DNA of 64,000 bases from Typhlomys cinereus (Eukaryota > Chordata > Mammalia > Rodentia > Platacanthomyidae): the NCBI GenBank assembly GCA_023101885.1, contig JALPQD010000075.1, forward strand, positions 3,724,630 through 3,788,629, written 5' to 3'. The notes under the pieces are model-generated. The model searched no databases and was not told where the DNA came from. It saw only the letters and a program-made list of their open reading frames with translations. Shown here piece by piece: positions 12,139 to 21,488 of this stretch (its first letter is position 1; every line of letters starts with the position of its first letter). The translations under genes were made by a program, and so were the position numbers.

Positions 12139-13338
12139 GAATTTGGTACCAGAGAAATGGAATGCTACTGATAAATCTTGCTATGTGACTTTTCTGGATT
12201 TTGATTTTTTTGAAGAAATTTGGAAATGTCTAAAGACTTTTATGGATAGAATAAAACATTAAGCATAGTGTAGTGGTCCATTTAGAAGATAGTGATGCTG
12301 AGAGAGCTGTGAATTGTTTGGTCCCAAATTGTGATGAAGGGAACAAGTACTTTGGTAAAGTTGAAGTCAAATATGATAGACTGGTTTGCTTAGTACAGGA
12401 GAGTTGTGTTGGGAGCCTTAACATTTTGGATGAGGAATGGGCAGAGAGCAGATGATGTGTGTCTGTTGGACCAATGAACATTGCTGAAGAAAAGTTTACT
12501 GCTTCACACTGGGATGGTGGAAGAAATGAATACCACCATATGGAGATTTTGTGTTTTGAAAATCCAGACTCTTACAGGGAATGCAAAGCTAAACTGAAGC
12601 CATTTCTTAACCTTCAAAAGTTTTGGCTGCCTAGAAAGGGGCTTTCCAGACTCAGCTGTGGTTTGAGTGAACCAAGCTACATTTTAATCTTGCTGCAGAA
12701 TTTATCAGCATCACCCAGGTGGTACTGGTTTTAAGGTAAGATTCAGGGGTTCACAGAAAGTATCTAAAGCTTGCTGCCACATGACAGATTTGTTGTTTCT
12801 TCAAAGGAAGGTGAAGTGTTTAGCTGCAGAGGTAAACACAAAGTGTTTTGGGAAATACTAGAACCACGGGATGTATGGTGAAATCAGCTGCGGGTAGCAA
12901 TTCAATCTGGTCCACAGAAACTCTGTTTATACAGCTCTGAACTGCAAAGGGGCACTGGGCTTACCCATGACTACATGATGAGCAACAGAGGATGGACATT
13001 GAACTACAGGGTGTATTATTTTGCTTTGGTGCATTTGATTTTGATTTGATACTTTCTTATTGTGTCATGATGTTTCTGTTTTGATGTTTCATTTGTGTTG
13101 AAGAATAAAACTTATTTTTATTTGATAGACTCTTATGGATACCAGGATTTGGACTTTAAAAATGTTGAAACTGAAGCCTTAATGACAGAACATTTTAAAC
13201 TTTGTCTATGAAAACTTTTAGAGTTATAGAATTAATAAAATTAAATGTACTTATAAAAATTAACACTTGTGGGAATAAGAATTGAAGGTTACAGTTTAAA
13301 AGTGATATGTTTTTGTGTCACATTGACAAGGGGTGAAG
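12139..13338 (+). other. Internal region of the LTR element, non-coding
   Basis: A tRNA primer-binding-like sequence lies at about 12139-12155 (two-base spacer, then atttggtacc). The ORFs at 12273-12455 and 12459-12734 show no retroviral motifs (no zinc knuckle, protease DTG or RT box). The region ends in the polypurine tract near 13327-13338. Confidence 0.7.
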
Positions 13339-13755
13339 TGTTATAGTGAGATACAGGTGTTGGCTTGACAGCTGAGTGTTCAAACTCTGGGCACATTTGT
13401 AGAGAATGAGAGTTGAGTTTAGGTTGAAGCAAATCTGTAGAACATTGTCTACTCAGTCCATGATGGGCAGGACTGGTCCCTGGAAAGGTGAAGAAGATGA
13501 AGAGAACTGGTTGAGAAAGATGCCATTGTTCTACATACTTGACCAGTCATGCTGAACTGGCAAAAAAAAAATTGTCACTCTATCAGCCTAAAATGTGTGG
13601 ATATGATATAGCTAATTCCCTTTATGTTAGTGTGGGCTCTCCTGCCAAGCTGGACAAGAAACTATAACTAGTCATAAGCCTAAATTAAACTTGGTTGTTT
13701 TCCCTTAAGACATTTGATCTTGGATTTATTGGCAACATAGAGAGTAACTGCAACA
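13339..13755 (+). repeat. 3' LTR
   Basis: Runs from tgttatagtgagatac to actgcaaca. It is longer than the 5' LTR because it keeps a block with the inverted pair ccagtcatgctgaactgg and a short poly(A) run. The two LTRs are clearly diverged, implying an old insertion. Confidence 0.88.
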
Positions 13756-13760
13756 GACAC

Positions 13761-14258
13761 TAAACCATTATCTAATGCAACCTTTTAACATAAGGTGGAT
13801 CTTAGCAACTCCACCAAAAGGACTATTCTAAACAATATGAATTTTTCTTAGGATTCAGAACCTTGGAAGTTATAAAGTAAAAATGTTGACCAAGTCCAAT
13901 GCAGTGCATAAAGATCTCAAGAATATGAAGCATTCTCTTATTTAGCTTTCTATAATTCTCCATAGGCTATGTCACTTCCTTAACCTGGGATGCTGCTGCA
14001 AATTTCCTGCTGCATCCATCACTGAACTGCTTCAGTCATAGCTGCTTCCTCCCTGTCTGACATATCAGGTTACTAAAAAGGTCCTGGACTGAATGAATAA
14101 TCGACACTGTTATTATATTCTCTTGATGGGGAGAAATATACACTACAGGGATAATTGTCTTCCCATAGAATAATTTAATCATTTGGGCTACATAGTTATT
14201 CATGCCTTCAATGAACTGATGTTTGGACTTCAAAGCCTATCAGAAGCACTAAAATTGG

Positions 14259-14259
<1 letters not shown>
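13761..14259. other. No recognisable feature
   Basis: Spacer between the LTR element and the (TG)n array. I recognise no gene or repeat. Confidence 0.5.
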
Positions 14260-14309
<50 letters not shown>

Positions 14310-14317
14310 TGTGTGTG
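14260..14317. repeat. (TG)n microsatellite
   Basis: About 58 bp of TG dinucleotides, with a single interruption (tgta) near 14303. Unlike the TG arrays at 6.7 and 17.7 kb, it has no SINE body attached. Confidence 0.97.
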
Positions 14318-14576
14318 AAGATTGGCTCAACACAACTTTTGCTACATTTGCTTTAATATCACACAGAGAACTATCATCATCTACTTCCTTTTATGAGTGT
14401 TTCAATACCTTATAAACATATCTTACATGTCAGACTAAATTAACCAGATGGTCCAGAAGATTTCCTACTTTGGAAAGATCACACCCCACCACAGATCTGA
14501 ACAAAGATACTAAAGTCATTTGACATTTCCAGGCTCCAGGAAAGTAGATAACAGGATGTTTGACCCCTCTGTCCTG

Positions 14577-14629
14577 ATTGGGTCAATCATGATTTAGTGT
14601 CAATTAGAGTCCTGCTGCATCTATATAAA
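14577..14629 (+). promoter_or_regulatory. Promoter-like CCAAT/TATA pair
   Basis: ATTGG (reverse CCAAT) lies at 14577-14581 and a strong TATA box, ctatataaag, at 14621-14630. The ~45-bp spacing would place a start near 14655. No long ORF or recognisable exon follows. It may belong to an unrecognised LTR or be chance. Confidence 0.25.
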
Positions 14630-14682
14630 GCAACCTTTCCACATTTGGGGGATTGTGCAGTTACTAGCAACCACTGATTGTT

Positions 14683-14744
14683 TGCAAGTATGTCCACAGC
14701 ATGAGCCCTCAAACATCAAATTGACACGTGTATCTAACTATGAC
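14683..14744 (-). repeat. LTR terminal fragment, same family as 11.8 kb and 57.0 kb
   Basis: Read on the minus strand it starts tgtcatagttagatacacgt and continues gtcaatttgatgtttgagg, matching the first ~60 bp of the LTRs at 11755 and 57417. The remainder of the LTR is not recognisable. Confidence 0.6.
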
Positions 14745-15467
14745 AAGGGCCAACCCAGACCCTGACTCCATTAGAGGAAGCATTCATCAGCAAAGGAAGA
14801 TTGAAAATTTCAAAGGCCGAAGACTTCAGTGTCTGACTGGGACCAGAGCCTAGCCTTTGGTCCAGATGGGGAAATTCACTCCCTATCAGTCATACTTCTC
14901 AGGACGCCAGGAAGGAGAAAAAAGACTGCCCTGGCCTTCAGTACCTGAAAGGCCCCTCTGAGAAGCTGAGACCTGGTACTTCATCTACAAGCAGGAGTTT
15001 TGATCCAGCTTTTGAGAGTATCAGAAGACAGATTCCTCTGAGACTCAGTTGCTCCTGACACTCCTTTCCCAAGCAGGGAAATTCATCCCTCTATGGCAGT
15101 GTCTGATATCTCCACTGCAGCCAGGGGCTTCAGAAATCCACTGCTCTTACCTAGGGGATCTGCCGCTTCTAGCTCCTCTCAGACCTGGATGGGAGATCAG
15201 ACTGCAACACTTCTCAGAGCTGTGACACTTGTGGCAAGCTCTCAGCCGGCACCCTGCTGCTATCCAGAGTCTACATCTCTTCGTTCTGTCTGAGCCATCA
15301 CTCCCATGTACAGAGCTGTTTTGCCATTCAAATTTTTATTCCCATGTGGAAAATACAAGTCCCCTTGATCATCTTGTTATCTAACCATTTCATGGAGGGA
15401 GGGCACAGAATAAATCATCTCGCATCTCATCATTCCTATAAAATCCCCAGGAGAAATGATTCAATGG

Positions 15468-15470
<3 letters not shown>
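14745..15470. other. No recognisable feature
   Basis: Less AT-rich than its neighbours. A 66-codon ORF at 15093-15293 is serine/alanine-rich with no known domain. I cannot assign a gene or repeat. Confidence 0.45.

Positions 15471-15509
<39 letters not shown>
15471..15509. repeat. (TC)n microsatellite
   Basis: An uninterrupted TC run of about 39 bp. The overlapping SLSLSL-reading ORF is an artefact of it. Confidence 0.97.
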
Positions 15510-15512
<3 letters not shown>

Positions 15513-16209
15513 CACTCTTAGGAGTGTCTTTCCACTTCCATAAGCTTCTCACTTTTCCTTAATTTCTCTTAACCTCTTATGTATTTTATATAAATGACAG
15601 GATTTCATTTTAAAAAGGTGGATATTGAGTTGCAAGAGCTCAGGGGTTTTGACATTCACAATTGAATTATGCCATTGTTACTTACTGAGCAAGCGACAAC
15701 TGGAGGAAGAACTGAGGAGTGTCTTAAGTTGGTATGGATATTGATTTGGAGATGCCTTTAAGACATTTTAGAAGATATTAAGTTAGTAGCTAGACCAAGC
15801 ATAACGGATAAAGACCAATACAATGGGTTAATAGAAGAGTGAGTGGAAATATGAGTGAATGGCTTCTTCCCTATGATTCTTCTGGAAACAATGAATAAAC
15901 ATGGAAATAGCCTGCACCTGGAGTTAATGCAAGAACGATCCTCTTAATTTACATTAGCACAAGATTTGCCTTGGCTGACTCAGAAAAAGAGTGAACATGG
16001 TACAACAAATGTTTTCTCCTGCAGTCAATTTTTTCTCGAACAACATGGAATATCACCATTTCTTGCCTTATGATTATGCTCACGTTTCTCATCTCTGTTA
16101 ACAGAAGTATTTACTCTCTTCTGTCTTTGGTTTTGAGAACTTTAAGCACAGAATCTGGCACTGAACATCAGTGTCTGCTTCCCACTTTGATCCTGTGAAA
16201 TGATGACAT
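15510..16209. other. No recognisable feature
   Basis: Single-copy-looking sequence before the L1 insertion site at 16210. No supported gene or repeat. Confidence 0.5.
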
Positions 16210-16224
16210 CTGGCAGCCTTTTCT

Positions 16225-17139
16225 TTTTTTTATATATATAGATTTTATTATTATTTCAGCTCATACAAACTTAATGGGTACACCAGTTCCCTCCCTCCTC
16301 CTCCCCCCCGTACCCCGTACTCCTCCTCCCCATCCCCCTCCCTTCCCATCCCCCAGTGCCTCCCGCCCCCTAATTCCCAGAGAGTCCTTTCTTGTGCATG
16401 CCTGATTTTCCGCTGGGCCCTCCTCTCCGATGACTTACAAGGACCCAGTGGCCTTTCCCTGAACCCTTTCCCGTGTTCCCCTTAGGTATAGGAACACTGC
16501 TGTGGCTGCCAATCCCTTGCCTCCAAGGATCCTGGTGCCTTTAGCAGATGCCAGACTTTGTGAGGTCAACAGTGTGTTGGACAATGCGCAGGGCATGTAA
16601 AGTCCAATTATTTATGATTGCTTCAGCCCTAACTTGTATGGAGTATCTTGCATACCATTGCTCCTCCCATCCTTTTGCTCTTACCCTCTTACCACCCCCT
16701 CTTCCGCAAATTTCCCTGAGCTTCAGGATGGGGAGAGATTAAGCTGGCCTAGTTCTAGGTGGTTGATATAGAGTCTCTGAAGTTCTGGATTGTGGTTTGT
16801 TGATTTTCTTTTGCAGTTTTGCTGCTCCTGCAATGCCCTTCACTCCATCCTGGTGGGCATTGTATGTTACCCCCTGGCCAGAGACAAAAAGCTGTTAAAC
16901 TAGAGTCTTGTGATAAGAGCACATTCAAAGGTAGATGTAATAAAAGTGGGAAACCACAGTGAGGGAGGGGTCTATCACCAATTTGCACAACAGTTACTTT
17001 TTATCTGCCAGACTATATGCCCTCCTCTTCTGGTGAGATCATACCCCCTCAGTAGTAAATGATCAGGAACAAAAGTCTGTGAACTTAATTAGATGTTTCA
17101 TTACTTATTTGAGTCCTTGATGGAGGCCTATTTTTTCTG
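16225..17139 (-). mobile_element. 5'-truncated L1 (3'UTR only), antisense, 15-bp TSD
   Basis: On + the insertion begins with the complement of an A-rich tail, then the L1 3'UTR in reverse, ending inside the block that in sense reads cagcagaaaaaatag. The perfect TSD ctggcagccttttct lies at 16210-16224 and 17140-17154. The clean 15-bp duplication and A-tail are hallmarks of L1 endonuclease-mediated insertion. It is non-coding. Confidence 0.96.
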
Positions 17140-17320
17140 CTGGCAGCCTTTTCTATTTCACTAAGATGCCCAAAATAAAAATTTGGAAGTAATATCCTCA
17201 CTACAGAAAGGAAGGAGCCGTACTTTTAATCTTCCTTACACACTACATGAGAAATACAATTAATAAAAATAAATAAAATAGTTAAGCAACTCACTTATGA
17301 TTTTTAAAAAAGACATATAA

Positions 17321-17549
17321 GGGACTGGAGAGATGGCTCAGGGATTAAGGCTCTACCTCACAAGCAAAAGGTCCTGAGTTCAGATCCGTGATACCACATA
17401 AAAAACCCTGGCTGCCTGCACTTCAGACTCTGACGGACAGAGCCTGGGAAATCCCAGAGCAAAGCAAAAGAGAAGTAGAAGGTAGAAGCAATTCAAGATG
17501 AATCCCAAAGTGACCTTTGGTCCTCCACAGGGACACAGAGTACCCTTTG

Positions 17550-17594
<45 letters not shown>

Positions 17595-17601
17595 AATAAA
17601 G
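17321..17601 (+). repeat. Dip-like SINE with (CA)n tail
   Basis: The head gggactggagagatggctca carries an A-box-like element, and gagttcagatccg is a B-box-like element, as expected of an internal Pol III promoter. The body contains gcctgggaaatcccagagca, and the tail is (CA)n at 17551-17592 plus cataaataaag. It is one of the best-preserved copies, and the one that most suggests the jerboa Dip family. A tail-to-tail antisense copy follows 60 bp later. Confidence 0.88.
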
Positions 17602-17664
17602 TTTTTAAAAAAGTTTTCATGGCCTTTTAAAAAAAAACTTTATTTCTTTATTTCTTTCTTCATT

Positions 17665-17670
17665 TATTTA

Positions 17671-17725
<55 letters not shown>

Positions 17726-17940
17726 AGAAGGCATTATGTGTTTATTTGGAGGACCAAGGCTGACTTGGGGAATTATCCTGCATTGCTTCTACCTCCTTTT
17801 TGCTTCGCTCTGGGATTTCCTAGGCTCTGCTCACCAAATTTCAGGCTGTTATTGTTTCAGCCTGGCATTTTTATGTGGGATCTGGGCTCTGAACTCAGGA
17901 CCTTCTGTTTGCAAGTCTTATCCCTGAGTATGACTTCAAA
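17665..17940 (-). repeat. Dip-like SINE, antisense, with (TG)n tail
   Basis: This is the same SINE as at 17321 in reverse: (TG)n at 17671-17724, the body complement (ctgggatttcctaggctctg), then the head near 17935. The tRNA-like head is degraded. Together with the preceding copy it forms an inverted repeat of about 0.28 kb arms. Confidence 0.85.
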
Positions 17941-18467
17941 AAAAATAAAAAGATACTTGGTACACTTTAAGTAGTAGATAATAGGATTTCAGCATCTGTT
18001 CTCCAAGTCACAAAAGCACCTGTGAGGTACTGTTCTAGAAAATACATTTCTCACATTTACATAAATTATTTCTTATTACTATAAATATACCAAAAATCTT
18101 AGAATATCTGATAAAGTAAGGAGTCACTCTTGGAAAGAATGCAATGATTACTCAATAATTAATCAAACAGGAAGCCCTTAAAAAACAGACACTGTTACAT
18201 AAATAATGAGGTGTTTGAATTTCTGATATTTTCCCATTAGCTATGTCTTGAACAAAGCCATTCATAGCAAATTTTATGGAAACATGCTAACTATAGTTTT
18301 ATAATTAAACAAAATCAATAAATAAAAGATGAGTGAGAGATCAAAGTTTACCATTGAATAACATTTCAAAACATATTTCTACTGATGTAGTTCCAAAAGT
18401 GTAAATATTTACATAAATTTGCCTTAAAGGGAACAAATGACTGTTCATGCTTTTTTAGAGATAGAAG
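17941..18467. other. No recognisable feature
   Basis: AT-rich spacer between SINE copies with no ORF of note. Confidence 0.5.
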
Positions 18468-18716
18468 GATACGTGCTAGAGAGATGACTCAGTGGTATAA
18501 CCTCTGCCTTGGAAGCAGAAGAACTTGAGTTTGGAGCCCAGATCCCAGGAAAAAACTCCAGGCAGAAATGACAGTGGTCACTTCCAACCCTGGATGGGGA
18601 GCCTGGGAAATCCCAGAGAAAGAAAAAGGACATAGAATGATCTGAGATGATTTTTGTAGTCACCCTTGGGCCTCCACATACACACAGAGTGCTCTATGAT
18701 GCACACAGACACTCAG
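18468..18716 (+). repeat. Dip-like SINE
   Basis: The head (tgctagagagatgactcagt), the internal gagtttggagccc, the body (gcctgggaaatcccagagaa) and the cctccacatacacacagag region match the other Dip-like copies. The CA tail is short and degenerate. Confidence 0.83.
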
Positions 18717-19029
18717 TTTGACTGAGATTATCCCCCTATTGCTCCATTATCTGCATGGAAAGGTGAATGTCCTTATGCTTACATGTAGTGGGGAAGTCCA
18801 ATTCCCTCAGAGTAAAATCACCAGTTTATGTTTGTAGAACATTATAGAAACCAATGACAAGCCTTGATGGGAGAAAGTATAGACAGTGAAACCCATAAAC
18901 TAGATGAAGGTGTGCAAAGATGCTGAGACAAGATTTAGTAGGTCTGTGGGGAGGTGAGACATTCAATGAGGACCTCATGAAGTATGGACGAGGCTGTGGA
19001 GATGATAGTCATGGTGAGATTTGAGTTGA
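18717..19029. other. No recognisable feature
   Basis: Spacer between a Dip-like SINE and a B1-like element. I see no gene or repeat in it. Confidence 0.45.
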
Positions 19030-19198
19030 GAATTTGTATTGCTTTATTGTTACTTTGTTTTCTGAGATATAGTCTCATGTAGTCCTTGGTGACCTCAAGT
19101 TACCGTGTATCTGGGGACAACTTTGAATTCCTGATCTTCTGCCTCCACCTCCCAACTCCTAGGATCACAAAATTGTACTCACAGCACCTGCACCCAGC
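19030..19198 (-). repeat. B1 SINE (7SL-derived), antisense
   Basis: Reverse-complement reading gives the B1 order: ggtgcaggtgctgtgagta, then cctaggagttgggaggtgga, ggcagaagatcaggaattc, and the right part ending tgagactatatctcagaaaa. The length and monomeric structure fit rodent B1. Confidence 0.85.
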
Positions 19199-19229
19199 TT
19201 AAATTAAGGTTTTAGCATGCATTAAAAAT

Positions 19230-19320
19230 TCTAAACATTGGTCAATGAGATAACTCAGTGTGTAAGACTCCTGCTTGAAAACTTGGAGACCTGAGTTCAA
19301 TCCCTGGAAGCCCACATGGT

Positions 19321-19358
<38 letters not shown>
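19230..19358 (+). repeat. tRNA-derived SINE head with (TC)n tail
   Basis: The head gagataactcagtgtgtaag and the B-box-like gagttcaatccctgg are typical of a B2/ID-type tRNA-derived SINE. Directly after cccacatgg comes a pure (TC)n run, 19324-19358. The body seen in Dip copies is absent. The reverse-strand ORFs of RERERE type are microsatellite translations. Confidence 0.7.
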
Positions 19359-19362
<4 letters not shown>

Positions 19363-20154
19363 ACTTTCTCTTCTGATCTCCCTTCACTCTCAAAAAAAAT
19401 TAACATTTTGAAAAATACCACGCAATCTCTTTTCTCAACTACAGACTGATAATTATCATTTTTTTTCACTGCTTTCTCCAATACTACTTACTAAATTTAG
19501 GTTTTTCGCTTCTGAGTCGAGGTTCCAGAATCTCCCATCGCAGCTGGGTTGGTGGTGGTCCCTGTAACCATGCTCCCTAGGCCTATGTGCTGGCAGCCTC
19601 CACCAATACCACCCACCCAGTCCCCTCCCCAACCACCATAATCAATTAAAAAACTCTAAAACTTTTTAAGAATTTAACAAAGTCTACAGAAACCAAAAGC
19701 AATGTGGCTTGCAGACGAGCAACATACAATGGAGGATTCCAAAAATTTTCCCATCAAAATAAAAGAGCTCTATCACCCATCTCAAAGTCAGGTAACGCTT
19801 TTTACTCTCCTTTTATTTTCAAATGATAGTCACCACAATTTAAGATTTCTGTATAGCCCACTCAAAAACCCATATACCCTTAGGGTCTTAACCATGCACT
19901 CTCACACAGCACCAAGGAAGCAAAAGCTAAAACTCGCATTCAAACCCTGTCTACTAAACCCACCCTAAAGGATATTCTAACAGTATAATAGTCTCATCTA
20001 TAAACAGCACCTAGCAAAACTAGACTGATACATTCAACACCTAGGCAAATATTAGCAATAACTAACCAAGTGTAGTAATTCTGTGTAGTAACTCATATCA
20101 GTGAAAAACATACATCAAGAAAGACATTACACATAAAATATGAGCTAATATTAT
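19359..20154. other. No confident feature; possible old L1 upstream flank
   Basis: An 88-codon ORF (19702-19968) has no recognisable domain. Because a + strand L1 begins just downstream, part of this may be degraded L1 5' sequence, but I cannot align it by eye. Confidence 0.35.
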
Positions 20155-20420
20155 ACTGATCTCAAAACATATTAAATAATTAAAAGTAAAACTATAAGCC
20201 AATCTCATTGATGAACACAGACGTAAGGATTCTCAACAAAATCTTAGCAAATCACATTCAAAAACATATCAAAAAGCTCATTCACTATGATCAAGCAGGA
20301 TTTATCCCAGGCACACAAGGTTGGTTCAACATATGCAAATCAATAAATGTAATTCATCATATAAACAAATCCAAAGTAAAAAATCACATGATACTCTTGA
20401 TAGATGCAGAAGAAGCTTTT
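20155..20420 (+). mobile_element. Older L1, 5' portion (split by a nested L1)
   Basis: ORF2 RT sequence is readable in sense ([37 protein letters not shown], about 20208-20420). It stops abruptly at 20420, where an antisense L1 begins, and resumes at 26803 with the duplicated 14 bp cagaagaagctttt. The left end is approximate. Confidence 0.9.
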
Positions 20421-21488
20421 TTTAATACATTTTTATTATTATTTCAGCTCATACAAACTTAATAGGTACACCAGTTCCCTCCCTTCCTCCTCCTCCTCCC
20501 GAACCCCCTGCTCCCCCTCCCCTCACCCCTCCCGCCCCATCCTCCCGTGCCTCCCGCCCCAGTTCCCAGAGTCCTTTCTTGTGCATGCCTGACTCTCCTC
20601 TGGGCCCTCCTCTCTGATGACTACAAGGACCCAGTGGCATTTCCCTGAACCCTTTCCTGTGTTCCCCTTAAGCATAGGAACACTACTGTGGCTGTCAATC
20701 CCTTGCCTCCAAGGATCTTGGTGCCTTTGGCAGATGCTAGACTTTGTGAGGTCAATAGTGTGTTGGACATTGCGCCGGGCATGCAATGTCCAATTATGAT
20801 TGCTTTGGCCCTAACTTGTGTGGAGTATCTTGCAAATCATTGCTCCTCCCATCCTTTTGCTCTTACAATCTTACCGCCTCCTCTTCCGCAAATGTCCCTG
20901 AGCTTCAGGATGGGGAGAGATTAGTCTGGCCTAGTTCTAGGTTGTTGATATAGAGTCTCTGAAGTTCTGGATAGTGGTTTGTTGATTTTCTTTTGCAGTT
21001 TTGTTGTTCCTGCAATGCCCTTCACTCCATTGTGATAGGCACTGTATGTCATCCACTGGCCAGAGACAGAAAGCTATTAAACTGGAGTCATATTATAAGA
21101 GCACATTCAAGGGTAGATGTAATACTTATACCCAAAAGTGGAATCGCAGGATCATATGGCATTTGGAAATGGGAGGGGTCAATCATCCATTTGCAAAATG
21201 GTTACTTTTTAATCTGCCGGACTATATGCCCTCCCCTTCTGGTGAGTTCATACCTCCTTAGGTGTAAATGACCAGGAACGAATGTCTGTGAACTTAACTA
21301 GGTGTCACATTACTTTCTTGCAGTCCTTAATGGAGGCCTATTTTCTCTACTGTAACATGGTCACTTCTCTCCTTGTTTCTGGTGTGGCCCTCCAACCCCA
21401 TCCCTCCTGTTCATAATCCTTGCAATTACTGTAGGTAATACATAGATTTACCTATGAGTGTCTCAAGATGGGCTGGGTGGGTTTAGTA
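20421..21488 (-). other. 3'UTR of the full-length L1
   Basis: On + this region shows the complement of the A-tail, the pyrimidine-rich complement of the G-tract (about 20475-20575), then the conserved UTR body. A 34-nt ORF2-like piece at 21131-21164 replaces about 20 nt of normal UTR. Confidence 0.9.
21131..21164 (-). repeat. Short ORF2-derived insert in the L1 3'UTR
   Basis: These 34 nt match the element's own ORF2 at 21780-21813 with two mismatches, in the same orientation. In the other 3'UTRs of the window this spot instead carries a short stretch reading tcactgtggtttcctacttt or close to it. The insert therefore replaces UTR sequence. Confidence 0.85.

Larger units (their letters stand above)
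11755..13755 (+). mobile_element. Two-LTR MaLR/ERVL-like retrotransposon with 5-bp TSD
   Basis: Two related LTRs flank 1.2 kb of internal sequence. Both LTRs start with TG and end with CA (...actgcaaca). The element is bounded by the 5-bp TSD gacac (11750-11754 and 13756-13760), the size typical of class III ERVL/MaLR elements. Just after the 5' LTR lies atttggtaccagag, as in MaLR/ERVL primer-binding regions. A purine tract (aaggggtgaag) ends directly before the 3' LTR. I recognise no gag, pol or env, so it is a non-autonomous element. A solo LTR of the same family is at 56987-57417. Confidence 0.88.

Noticed and set aside
12273..12734. Two ORFs in the LTR element considered as gag-like
   Set aside because: No capsid, nucleocapsid zinc knuckle, protease or RT motifs, and too short.
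15093..15293. 66-codon serine-rich ORF downstream of the TATA box
   Set aside because: No signal of coding or splicing and no known domain.
19499..20000. Considered a nuclear mitochondrial insert
   Set aside because: I could not align it to any mitochondrial gene or tRNA order; the resemblance was only base composition.
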